Source: Nymphaea colorata (Eukaryota > Streptophyta > Magnoliopsida > Nymphaeales > Nymphaeaceae). From it: a stretch of DNA of 64,000 nt. The position numbers were made by a program, and so were the translations under genes. The stretch's first letter is position 1. The number at the start of each line of letters is the position of its first letter. The notes beneath the pieces were generated by a model, which worked only from the letters and a program-made list of their open reading frames with translations, had not been told where the DNA came from and made no database searches. The stretch is taken from NCBI RefSeq assembly GCF_008831285.2, contig NC_045138.2, forward strand, positions 13,030,571 to 13,094,570, read 5' to 3'. Positions 35,041 to 44,222 of the stretch are shown piece by piece.

Positions 35041-35142
35041 ACCCCGTTTGATAAGCCGTGAGTACGGGTGGGTGAAATTTCATCCGCCGTACAGTTTTCC
35101 CCCTCTCTTTTCGTTTTATCTCTGCAATCAAACGGGCCCTTA

Positions 35143-35897
35143 GGATTGTCGATTTTTGTTTTTCATCTAAGCTTGCTTTTCCTATCGCAGCAGCAATGGA
35201 GATCATGTTTTTCCTATCAATGGAGATTCTGGTTTCTGCCATCCGATCGAATCTGCAATGAAGGTGAGGGTGAGGGTCGAGTCATCTGAATGAAGCAGCA
35301 AATCAAGGTTCACGGGAGATCCAGCAATGGTCCACCGGAAAATCAGAATCATCTTTTGATTTGCCAAGGACGAGTTCAACCTCTCCAAGGCCAAGGCCAA
35401 GACTGGGTACTCCAAGAGAGTGAAGGCTCAAATCTGTGATGTCGCTGGCTATGAGAGGTATCATTCTCTTTCATTTTCCACTTTTTGTCATATTTGGGAA
35501 CGCCTATTGTTTTTGGAAACATGCATCTATTAGATCGATACCTATTGTTTTTGGAAACATGCATCTATTAGATCGATAGCATTTGTATAGGACAAACATA
35601 TATGCAACAAAGTTTGAGATTTAATCGACTGTTATTCTTTGTTAAGTTTTCAAGCTATGATTTGTATGTAATCTTTTTCAAATGGCGGCTGTCAGTTGCT
35701 TGGCAAGTGTATAAAAAGAGCAGCTGCTCTATTCTTGGTTATTTGTTGTCAGTTCTTTTGTGTGAAAATCCTTGTGTACAATAATGTTTGGTGGCTATAT
35801 TTATGAATCTATATCGCACCAGCCTATTGCCTATCTTCTCCATTGATCTTGAGACTAAGGCGCTAACGTGATTTCTAGCAGCGGCATGGGCAGGCGT

Positions 35898-35900
<3 letters not shown>
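35143..35900. other. No certain gene; contains a 38-bp tandem duplication
   Basis: A 38-bp unit starting CCTATTGTTTTTGGAAAC is doubled at 35,503-35,578. Just before it, 35,366-35,458 reads DEFNLSKAKAKTGYSKRVKA onward to AGYER with a GT following. It looks exon-like but I cannot assign it. Confidence 0.45.
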
Positions 35901-35988
<88 letters not shown>

Positions 35989-35989
35989 G
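35900..35989. repeat. Compound microsatellite (AT)n(AG)n
   Basis: About 31 AT repeats to ~35,962, followed by about 13 AG repeats. Confidence 0.97.
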
Positions 35990-36221
35990 TGTAAATTGTT
36001 TGTTTTTTAGAGGTGATTTGAAATTTTATCCAATAAATTTTCCCTTGTATATTTTATGGAATTACCAAACACACGGGTGGAAAAAAAGTTGCCTTCCACC
36101 TTATTCCAAAAATTCCTTCCGTGGTAAAAAAAGATCTATTGTTCAATTCTTTTTCCATGTTTTCTTTTTTTACCACTGTACCACGAAACTTGTTTGCCTT
36201 TTAGGAAAAATTAAGCGCGTC

Positions 36222-36444
36222 CAGGGGCGGAGAGAGGGGGGCCTGCCTGGGCCATGGCCTGGGTGGCGCATGGGAAAAAAAAAATTTATATTTGAAAAAT
36301 AAAAAAAATTATTTTGGCCCGACCCTCCGCATGTGTTGGCCCTACCCTATTTTGCCAGCCCCACCCAACGTCGCTTCCTCCTTCTCTGACTCAAAGATCT
36401 GGATGGTTTGGCTCGCCCCTAAAAAAAATTTTGATTCTGCCCTG
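36222..36444. mobile_element. Small inverted-repeat element, 223 bp
   Basis: It starts CAGGGGCGGAG and ends (inverted) CAGGGCAGAATC. The interior is GC-rich at both ends with A-runs between, a pattern common in plant miniature hAT-like elements with CAGGGGCGG termini. The flanking 8 bases (AGCGCGTC and AGCTCGAG) are only partly alike, so the target duplication is eroded or absent. Confidence 0.5.
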
Positions 36445-37050
36445 AGCTCGAGCTCGTCAATCATGAAGGTGAACAAGTTTAGTTTCGTTTGCAAACATTT
36501 CCCTCCACTCTTTTTCCGAGATGCGTTATCATTTTCATTCCGGTTGAAAGGCTTGAAAACTGAAAACTGACTATCAACAAAGACAGCAAGATACTTTAAC
36601 CTTTTAACTTAGAAACCAATTTATGCTTGCAACTACACACTTGGTCGGCTGGCTCTTCGAGGAACGGGTATTGCGTCTATGACTCCTCTTGCTGCATTCA
36701 ATTAAATGTGAACATGAGACTTTTCTTTTTCCCATTTTGTCTAGATGAAAATCCTATTTTTATTTTGAGCCATGAAGATCTTTTGACAATGGACGAACGA
36801 ATTGACAGTCGAAGCAAGACATGCCATTCCTTGGGATCTTGGAAACGATTGGTGTTTATGACATCTCTTGTGTAACAGAGCATGGTTTTTTGGCTGAAGA
36901 ACCCGACCCTGTTTCTGCTTATGCACTCACTGAGGCTCGCTACAGGGCTCTCTGCTATTTTCTGATAGAACTCATCCTTCACGAAGACACTGGAAAGATC
37001 ACAGCGTTGAGTTCCTCAATCGGTTCTTGTGCTGCATATTTGCTTTCTTT
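36445..37050. other. Unassigned; one exon-like open frame
   Basis: The open frame 36,821-37,060 reads GVYDISCVTEHGFLAEEPDP in its middle and has a protein-like composition. No family is recognised and no splice partner was found. Confidence 0.25.
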
Positions 37051-37810
37051 GCAAACTTGATGCATCAGTATAATGGTCAATTTATCAGGTTGGTCAATTT
37101 ATCAGGTTGTGTGAACATCTCATTATGAGTGCAAAAGATGCAATGATCCATGTGTGACCTGGGTACCGCTCAAAGTTCTTGATGAAGCAACGTCCCCTCA
37201 ATTAAAAATGTCAATTGGATGCAATCAAAATAAATGGTTAACTGATTGGCACAACCAATGAATGACCAACTTGATGCATTGGCATAATGGTCAGTTTTAG
37301 GAGGTTATGTGTGAACATCTCATTGTGAGCGCAAAAAATGTCAATGAACCCTGTACAATAAGTGGGAGAGACAGTCCCGTGAAACCGGGGAACTGCTTAA
37401 GGATCTTGATGAAGGAACGTGCCTTCCATCAAGTTTTAAGAGTTTCTATGTGATCATCTGATTATGAGTGCAATGTACAACAAAAGGGGAAACAGTCTTG
37501 TGAGATCCGGGAACTACTCAAGAATCTTGATGAAGCAACTCCCCCTCATTCAAGTTAAAAATGTAAATTAGATGCAATTGAAATAAATGACTAAATGACT
37601 GACTGATTGACACAACCAACCAATGTGTGGTAAACTTGAGAGGTTATTTTTGAACATCTCATTGTGAGCCGAAAAGATGTCGATGAACCTTATTCAACAA
37701 AAGGAAAAACAGTCCCATGAGACCTAGGTCGTGATGAAGCAATGTCCCCTCCATTAAGTTAAAAATGTCGATTAGATGCAATCGAAATAAATGGCTGATT
37801 GATTGACACA
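37050..37810. repeat. Diverged tandem repeats (four units)
   Basis: The phrase GTGAACATCTCATTGTGAG (with changes) recurs at ~37,108, 37,309, 37,450 and 37,650. Each is followed by AAAAGATG-like, GGGAACTGCTCAAG-like and CTTGATGAAGCAA phrases, and most units end in AAAAATGTCAATTGGATGCAAT-like text. Unit spacing is ~140-200 bp. Origin unknown. Confidence 0.75.
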
Positions 37811-37812
37811 AC

Positions 37813-37990
37813 TAGGGGTGCACAACGAGTCGAGCTACTCGAGCTCGACTCGTAAGCGAGTTCGAGATGCTTCATTAGTTAAACGAGTCGAGCTCGAGTT
37901 CATGAGTCGACTCGTTTAACTAATAGAGTTGAGTTCAAGTTCACTCAAGTGAACTCGTTAAAGCTCGACTCGGCTCGATTAACATGCCAG
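37813..37990. mobile_element. hAT-like transposon terminus
   Basis: It begins CTAGGGGTGCACAACGAGTC and continues as dense GAGTCGAGCTCGAG and AACGAGT(C) repeats on both strands. Plant hAT elements often have a (C/T)AGGGGTG terminus followed by such GAGCTCGA clusters. No opposite end with TGCACCCCTA was found downstream, so this is one end or a broken copy. Confidence 0.45.
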
Positions 37991-38861
37991 TTTTAAAAAA
38001 CCGGTTCAGGCGTTCAGCTCACTTCTTCGCAGGCGGGAAAAGATTTTAGGGACTAGGGTTTCCTTCTTTTCATTCTCCCTCTCTCCTACTCCGACTCTCC
38101 CTCTCTCGGTCTCTTCGACTTCTCCTTCTCTTCTCGGCCTGTGCTCTGTGCTCCTGCCGCCCTGCGTGTGCTCTCCACCTCTCCGCTTCTCCAGTGACAT
38201 CCAACTCAAAGGCCGCTCATCCTGCTCCGGCGGTGTCCCCATTTCTCTGGCATCAACCTGCTTCTGCGACGTCCTTCTCCTCCTTCGACCGTTGTGGTTG
38301 TTCCAGGTGTGGCTTTGCCGTCCATCTCTCCCTCTCTCTCTCTCTGTCTCTGTTTCCGTCTTGGCTCCCATTCTCGATGTCGATATGGTCATTTCTTGTT
38401 TTGATTTGTTTCACACAGCGGGTTTATGCTGATGCTCTGTGTGGTCTTTAGCATGCTGGCCTCCGTCTTCCATGTGTTCTTCTTGTTGTTCTGACGGTCT
38501 CCGTCCTTTTAGCCTAAGTGTTTTTTTTTTCTCTTGGGTCTTCTTCATGTTTCGCTCTATGTGCTTTTGGTTATTGATAATGACGTGATCCTGTTTTCCC
38601 TGTTGTTGGTGATTGATATCGCTGTGCATCTTCTTGGTTTCTGTTGTTTCTTTTGGTTTCTGATGGTGGTTCTGCCTTTATTCTGTTTTTGCTTTTCCTT
38701 GTCCTCTGCTCTGTATTCCTTCCCCTTATTGGTGGTGGTTGTATTTCTGTGCCATGGATGTTTGCCTCCAAACTATTTCGATGCTGGTCAACTCATTTTA
38801 TTTGACTTTTTTTTTTGGTTTAATTGATCCATAATACTTTGCGTTATGTTTTTTTTTCCAG

Positions 38862-38930
38862 GCTTTGCCGAACCAGAGCAAGTTGATTATCCAAACTTCA
38901 AACTGGTCATTGTTGGTGATGGCGGAACTG
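38862..38930 (+). pseudogene. Ran GTPase exon fragment (P-loop exon), start of a chimeric pseudogene
   Basis: After the acceptor TTTTTCCAG the exon reads ALPNQ. After loss of one base near 38,878-38,880 it continues VDYPNFKLVIVGDGGTG and stops at a donor GTGCGT exactly where plant Ran genes break (within GTG-K). This is the N-terminal exon of the nuclear transport GTPase Ran, including most of the G1 loop. The lysine and everything after it are missing. Upstream (38,040-38,400) is CT-rich, like a 5' untranslated exon, and an ATG followed by GTCATT at ~38,384 could be the first exon end. The next exons downstream belong to a different gene, a lipid kinase. Confidence 0.8.
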
Positions 38931-39097
38931 GTGCGTCTTTACTTTATCAGACGCTTCCTTGCCATGTCTTTTATAAGAACTGTTTCCTGGAAGTTTAGGG
39001 ACTAGTGGTTCCTTTGTTCCTTCGCGTCGTTTCTTCTTTAAGCACCTGTCATGAATAAAGTGATGTAGTTCAGGTGATAACATTTGGATATTGGCAG

Positions 39098-40577
39098 GCG
39101 ATCAAAGAGGGAATGGATGCTGTAATAGCTGTTGGTGGTGATGGTACGCGGACCTTACGGTAGTAGCCTATTTTTTGCTGTATTTTATTTGATTCACAAA
39201 CTTGGAACTGCGTCCAGAAACTCTAAATCTGGAAGGTGGTCGTATGAATTTTGAAGACTGTGAGGAAGAAATGCAACTGTGGCATCTCTCAACTATTAAA
39301 TATAGATTCAGTGTAACTTTACCTATAATGGAGGACTACTGATAACGCTTAATCTGTGCCACGGATTGAGATAAGGCCTTGTGTTCAATTTTGTGGAGGA
39401 AAAATTGCTTCAGCATGGAAAATATTCAAAGCATTTTCTTTAGAATTTATTAATAGCAAGAGGTTTTATCTGTTATTATATTTCAAGTTGGATTAATACT
39501 TGGTAGTTCTTTCAGGTTGTGAATGGCTTCTTTTGGGATGGAAAGCCTGTCCTGGCAAAGGCCAAGGTGATAAATGCAAAACTGCCCTTGGGGTATGCAA
39601 TACTATGTTCTATTTGTTGCTCATAATCTAAATAAATTTCTGCCTGTATTTCTTGTAATATGCATTCAATATGGGTTATGTGCCTCTGAGTTATGTTTAT
39701 AGTTCTATAAGGGATAAGGGATAAGAAACATGATCATACTAATGATGGGAACTACTTTCTTTTCAGTTGATTCCACTAGGAACTGGATCTGATTTTGCAA
39801 GAACTTTTGGTTGGTCAGTTTGCCATTTTCTGATATAGTTAGAACTTATATGTTAGGTTATATGCCCTCATAATGTCTGTTTAATTTTGTCAGGAAGAAC
39901 GACCCTAATCAAGCTATTGATTGCATTGCTGCTTTTAGGCTTAAAGCAAACCTCAAACCTCCAATTTACTTGCCATTTATAATATGCTTGAGTTGCATTT
40001 GATTTCTTAAGTTCTTAACAATCAGTTTTGCTGTCTAGTTCTTTGTGATTTTAATGCAATGAACTGAACATTGAAATGCTTGCAGGACTGAAGAAATACA
40101 CAGATGTTGGTGTGACTAGTCAACTAGGTTCCAAACATCATTACTTCTTGAATGTTGCAGATGTTCACTTGTACGTTTCATTGATTGAGTTTGCTGGAAC
40201 TTGCACAATTTCTAATGATGGCTTCATGATTTTTTTGTGAAAGCACACAGAAGTGCAAAGGCCGGCTATTATGCTTCTATGTAAAAAAAATTTGGCAATC
40301 TATGTTATGTTTTTGTTGCTATGAGAGGTTTCATTGGGCACAAAAACCGTGATCTGAGGATAAGGGTTGGTAACATGTCTGATAATACTCACTCAGTCTG
40401 TAGTCTCAGTTATTTATGTACATTACGTTGTATAATTGTATTTTGTGCACTTTAGACTGGTGAATGGGAATTAGTTCCTAAAGTAACAGCCCTATGCATA
40501 GGGAATCCTAAATCCTTTGGTGGCGGTATGAAAATAACCCCACATGCGGAACCTCACAGTGGAAACCTTGAGGTTTT
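39098..40577 (+). pseudogene. Sphingoid long-chain-base kinase 2-like (DAGK-family) pseudogene, seven exon remnants
   Basis: Exons with splice sites are seen at 39,098-~39,150 (AIKEGMDAVIAVGGDGT), 39,516-39,592 (VVNGFFWDGKPV...LPLG), 39,767-39,813 (LIPLGTGSDFARTFG), 39,894-~39,948 (KNDPNQAIDCIA), 40,086-40,170 (LKKYTDVGVTSQLG then HHYFLNVADVHL), 40,251-~40,365 ([18 protein letters not shown]) and 40,456-40,577 ([20 protein letters not shown], then GGGMKITP). GGDGT and PLGTGSDFAR are the nucleotide-binding and signature motifs of the diacylglycerol/sphingosine kinase catalytic domain. Intron phases are kept (Trp split TG|G at 39,813/39,894; Leu split TT|A at 40,170/40,251). It is broken: no N-terminus of its own, a damaged end to the first exon, a stop TAA at 40,282-40,284, and loss of similarity after LEVL. 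The living protein phosphorylates sphingoid bases. The retained introns mean it arose from DNA, not from an mRNA copy. Confidence 0.85.
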
Positions 40578-40660
40578 AGAATTTTCTTTATTTTCATCCG
40601 TTGAAAGAGGGAGGCATCTTACACCTGAGGGATGCTAAGGATTAGAGTCGCTGCTTATAA

Positions 40661-40890
40661 TAGAAACTCCCTATCGGGCATGGATAGGTTTGAAGGATTG
40701 GTTGATGAATGCTTTGTTAATTGTAGAGAAGCCAAAGGAGGATGTTCACACTATGGGGTTTAGAAAGGTCTGTTTATAGAAACTCCCTATGGGGCATGGA
40801 TAGGTATGAAGGATTGGTTGATGAATGCTTTGTTAATTGTAGAGAAGTCAAAGGAGGGATGTTCACACTATGGGGTTTAGAAAGGTCACT
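40661..40890. repeat. 116-bp tandem duplication
   Basis: Two copies starting TAGAAACTCCCTAT (40,661 and 40,777), ~95% alike, directly downstream of the kinase pseudogene. Confidence 0.9.
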
Positions 40891-41073
40891 TGTCTCCGAC
40901 CAACTAGTGGTGCAAGGCTGCAGGCGGCCTAGTGAGTGGGAGTCCTACCGAAGCATCTCTTGATGTTGGCAAGTTAATGGTGAGAGTTGCAAGCCGAGTC
41001 TTTTTTTTCTTGGAAGGAGGCGAAATTGTGATTGTCTTTCCATTCAGAGTGTCTACAAGTGAGTTTAAAAAAA

Positions 41074-41201
41074 GGGTGGTGGGTGGACTATTAGATGAGC
41101 AAGAACAAGCAAAGTGGATCGGTGCACTACTCGTTGTAGGCATACAGAGAGGGTGGTGGGTCGACTATTAGATGAGCAAGAACAAGCAAAGTGGATCGGT
41201 G
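41074..41201. repeat. 77-bp tandem duplication (second copy incomplete)
   Basis: GGGTGGTGGGTGGACTATTA at 41,074 and its near copy at 41,151, each running through AAGAACAAGCAAAGTGGATC. Confidence 0.9.
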
Positions 41202-41986
41202 TACAGAGAGCTGCAGTTAGATGGCTTGCAACTATGCAATCGAGTTAGTACTTCCTGCAAAAACTAGGGGACTCAATGTCATTGAGGGCAGGAACGGAGC
41301 AGCAAGTTTGGAGAAGATGGGTAATCAACAGCTTGTTAGAGTCCATCTTACCATAGCTATAGCTGGAACTATGCGAGACAAAGTAGTTCCAATGGGGCAG
41401 GCTGAACTCTCTAAAGATGCTACCATTGGGTATCAATTTTTTAAAACATGCTTGTGGGTAGAGAAAAAAAAGACCGGAAAGTCACCTGCTAGTAGTGTTG
41501 CATCAATATACCCCAAGCTTTAAGCTTTTAGGAGGGGTTGCACCTTAAGATCTTTGCAGCTGTCATGGTAGCTTGAACAGGCAATAGGCATTGTTGATAA
41601 AAGGGAGACAGAGTTAAGAATGATCCAGGCAGAATTGGAGAGGAGGCATGTAGGTGACCGAATGGTTACAAGCATTGTATCTGTCGGAGGGGGAACGAGA
41701 CGGAAGCCTATAATAAATCCGAAAAGAAATGAATGATGCATTATCTGTGATGATAGTAGGATCACATGTTCCTCGGAGTACTAAGCAGGTAGAGGGGCAT
41801 ATATCACAATTCAGACATTTCCAAACCTCCAAACCTTTAAAGATAAGTGAAGAGATTGCTCAGCCTTCAAGAATGATGAGTACCTTTCTTAATATCCTGA
41901 GGCACACCTTGTTGATGACCCATTTCCAACCAGTCACAGAAAACTCGTCTGACGAGCACTTTGAAGTTAATTTCAAGGTTAGGCTA
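41202..41986. other. Unassigned; open frames without recognised motifs
   Basis: Open frames at 41,221-41,523 (100 aa) and 41,729-42,013 (94 aa). The second runs into the following duplicated block. Neither shows a recognised domain. Confidence 0.3.
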
Positions 41987-42540
41987 CATGATTCTGGCAA
42001 ATTTTTGATGTGAGAACCATAAATGTAAAATCTCTTGTTCCTCAAGTTGGCACGATTCTCAACTCTGGGAGGATTCAAGATGCAACCTTCTATGTTCACA
42101 ATGTAATTTTTGCGTCTTAATTTCAATTGAATTTCAAGTCCTTGTTACAATCAATGATTTAAAATCTTGAGATCTAAAATTTCAAAATTTCACATCACCT
42201 GTCGGATTTTAGACATGAGGCAAAAATTTGGTCTTTACAAGCAGATTTTCCTTCTAGACTTCGGATTTCACGGTCGCAGTAGCTTGCGTTCATGATTCTG
42301 GCAAATTTTTGATGTGAGAACCATAAATGTAAAATCTCTTGTTCCTCAAGTTGGCACGATTCTCAACTCTGGGAGGATTCAAGATGCAACCTTCTATGTT
42401 CACAATGTAATTTTTGCGTCTTAATTTCAATTGAATTTCAAGTCCTTATTACAATCAATGATTTAAAATCTTGAGATCTAAAATTTCAAAATTTCACATC
42501 ACCTGTAGGATTTTAGACATGAGGCAATCAGTTGCCTTCA
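41987..42540. repeat. 304-bp tandem duplication of a dispersed element-like block
   Basis: CATGATTCTGGCAAATTTTT begins copies at 41,987 and 42,291. Each runs about 250 bp through CAAGATGCAACCTTCTATG to GTCGGATTTTAGACATGAGG (GTAGG in copy 2). The same family, more diverged, occurs at 9,415-9,580 in copy A and 47,920-48,080 in copy B. It may be an old small transposon. Confidence 0.85.
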
Positions 42541-43724
42541 TGTCTGTAAGGGAGCATTTGGTTGTATTTGATCTAAAATTCTAAAGGTTTGAGAACTGTG
42601 AATTTAATATCAGACTTCCCCCCTCCAATCTTGCATCACACCTTTTCTTAATATCAAAGTATTTCAAGCTTGAATCTAGTTTGATGAATCATGGATTTTA
42701 CAAGAAATCTTATCACATCAGCAAAGACATGCAACATTAAATCCACGTCACATTCATGAATTTCAAATATGAATTATCAGATGCCCCAAAGTTGATGCAT
42801 GGATAGCTTTAAGCCAATTACACATGTTTTTGTTGACTTTCTGTGTTTTTCTTGAGACGATGCTTCTCATCCTCCATAGCATGACCCAAGCCCCTGCTCT
42901 TCTAGTTAAGAAAATTTTCCCTTTATTTATGTACCTTTTTTACAACCAATTTTTCTTTTTTTTTAAAAAAAAAAACCTTTCTTTTTCTTGTTATTTCGAA
43001 AGGATGCATGCACATATGGACCAAAGTGTAGCGTCCTACGTCCTATCTGACTATTTCTTAATTTCTTCTTGAATCTGGGCAGCTAATTTCCCTTCTATTT
43101 CGTTATCTTCTTTTTCGAGATTTGGTTTGACATTATCAATTAGTTTAGATTAAGTGGTGCTGTTGGTTTTGCATTTTGAGATGAGGTCTACTTAACTTTG
43201 CGATGTTTTGATTATCAAGTTTTGCAGAAAAAGTAACAGAGAACAAACAAACAGAGTAACTCATTGCCCAACAGAAAAAAAATATACTAGTCCGCAAAAA
43301 TAACTAGGAATTGAGCTTCTCCATGCTCGGGCCGAAGGTTCACTACAATAGACATTAGATCTAGAACGGGCCCGTCCTAAATCCAGCTATTAGAAGTTCT
43401 TACACTTCTGAAAACACCGCTGTTCACCATAAATCCTTGCGGCATTTTCTTTCGTTTCTTTTCGAACCCTAAATCCTCCGCTGTCTCTCTCTCCCCCCCC
43501 TTACACTCCATTGCTTGCCCTCTCTCACGATCAATCGTCACAACTCCCTCTCTTTCTCAAATCTAGATTTCTATCTCATCCAAGGGATGAAACAATTTTT
43601 TTTCCAACAAAGATTTGCTTCACTAAATGCCAAGCAGAATCAGATTCACAAGATTGAGGTAATGTGGCTCAAACTTGCCTATTTTCTGTTTCTTTCTAAT
43701 CTCCTCTCTATCTCAATTACCGGT
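42541..43724. other. Left flank of copy B; possible 5' exon at 43,587-43,658
   Basis: Mostly AT-rich noncoding. Near the right side, a CT-rich stretch (43,480-43,560) resembles a plant 5' untranslated region and is followed by ATG 43,587 and 24 codons to a donor GTAATG at 43,659. No downstream exon is recognised. CACTACAA at ~43,342 followed by GGGCCCGTCC could be a worn transposon end. Confidence 0.25.
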
Positions 43725-43937
43725 AACTTTACATTTGATTCACGGAGTTCGGTGTAATGGTTGGGTTTTTGTTATTTCATTCACGAATCTTTTCTGGTTC
43801 TGAATTTGTGTTTTTTCATTTTCGTCGTCTCCTTTCTGGCATTTATCCAGATTGACCGAAATTAGCTGCAGAACCACGTCGCATCTGTCTATTTGCTTTA
43901 TAACAAGAACTTGGATCATTATTTCAAATTAAATTGA

Positions 43938-44222
43938 ATGGATGCCGATGTTTGGAATGGCAATATGGTTTCCAGAATGAAAGTGCAAATCGATAACGCA
44001 AACGGTGCAAATGGTGTATATGGCATAGTATGTTTGTGCACAATTGGCCTTTTGTTAACGGCGGTTGGTTTCCTCGAATTAAAATTTGTCAATTCCTGTT
44101 ATCAGCCTATCAATTCCATATATGTACTTCCGATTGTTCAAACGACAAAGATGTGGGAGGATTTGGGGATAGACACCGATGTAGATGAAGATGATGAAGG
44201 TCGAGGTTCCGAGATGCTATGA
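43938..44222 (+). CDS. Unidentified 94-aa open frame (intact in copy B)
   Basis: This is the uninterrupted counterpart of the frame split at 215-5,743. It begins MDADVWNGNM, has one likely membrane-spanning segment (GIVCLCTIGLLLTAVGFL, residues ~29-46) and ends with a short acidic tail. The family is not recognised. It could be one exon of a larger gene or a chance frame, since no conserved partner outside A and B is visible. Confidence 0.3.
   Translation: MDADVWNGNMVSRMKVQIDNANGANGVYGIVCLCTIGLLLTAVGFLELKFVNSCYQPINSIYVLPIVQTTKMWEDLGIDTDVDEDDEGRGSEML
44014..44018. other. Empty copia target site (GTGTA)
   Basis: A single GTGTA sits exactly where copy A carries the 5,239-bp element between two GTGTA copies. 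This is an original unoccupied site, not an excision product, because LTR elements do not excise cleanly. Confidence 0.95.

Larger units (their letters stand above)
33325..35142. mobile_element. PIF/Harbinger-like non-autonomous element, 1,812 bp, with TTA target duplication
   Basis: Terminal inverted repeats are at 33,328 (GGGCCCGTTTAATGCA) and, inverted, ending at 35,139 (GGGCCCGTTTGATTGCA). Both are flanked by TTA (33,325-33,327 and 35,140-35,142). A 3-bp TWA duplication and a GGSCC-type terminus are typical of PIF/Harbinger elements. A second, slightly altered left end starts at ~33,430 (GGCCCTATTTGATGCAC), preceded by TAA, which suggests a nested or tandemly doubled terminus. The interior holds a purine-rich region (34,390-34,770) and an exon-like open frame on the minus strand. 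There is no transposase, so movement would need a partner element. Confidence 0.7.

Noticed and set aside
35366-35458. Exon-like KTGYSKRVKAQICDVAGYER, faintly like ribosomal protein L36
   Set aside because: Only a few residues (SKRV, VAG, YE) agree and the flanks do not; left unassigned.
36821-37060. Possible exon GVYDISCVTEHGFLAEEPDP
   Set aside because: It looks protein-like but no family could be named and no splice partner found.
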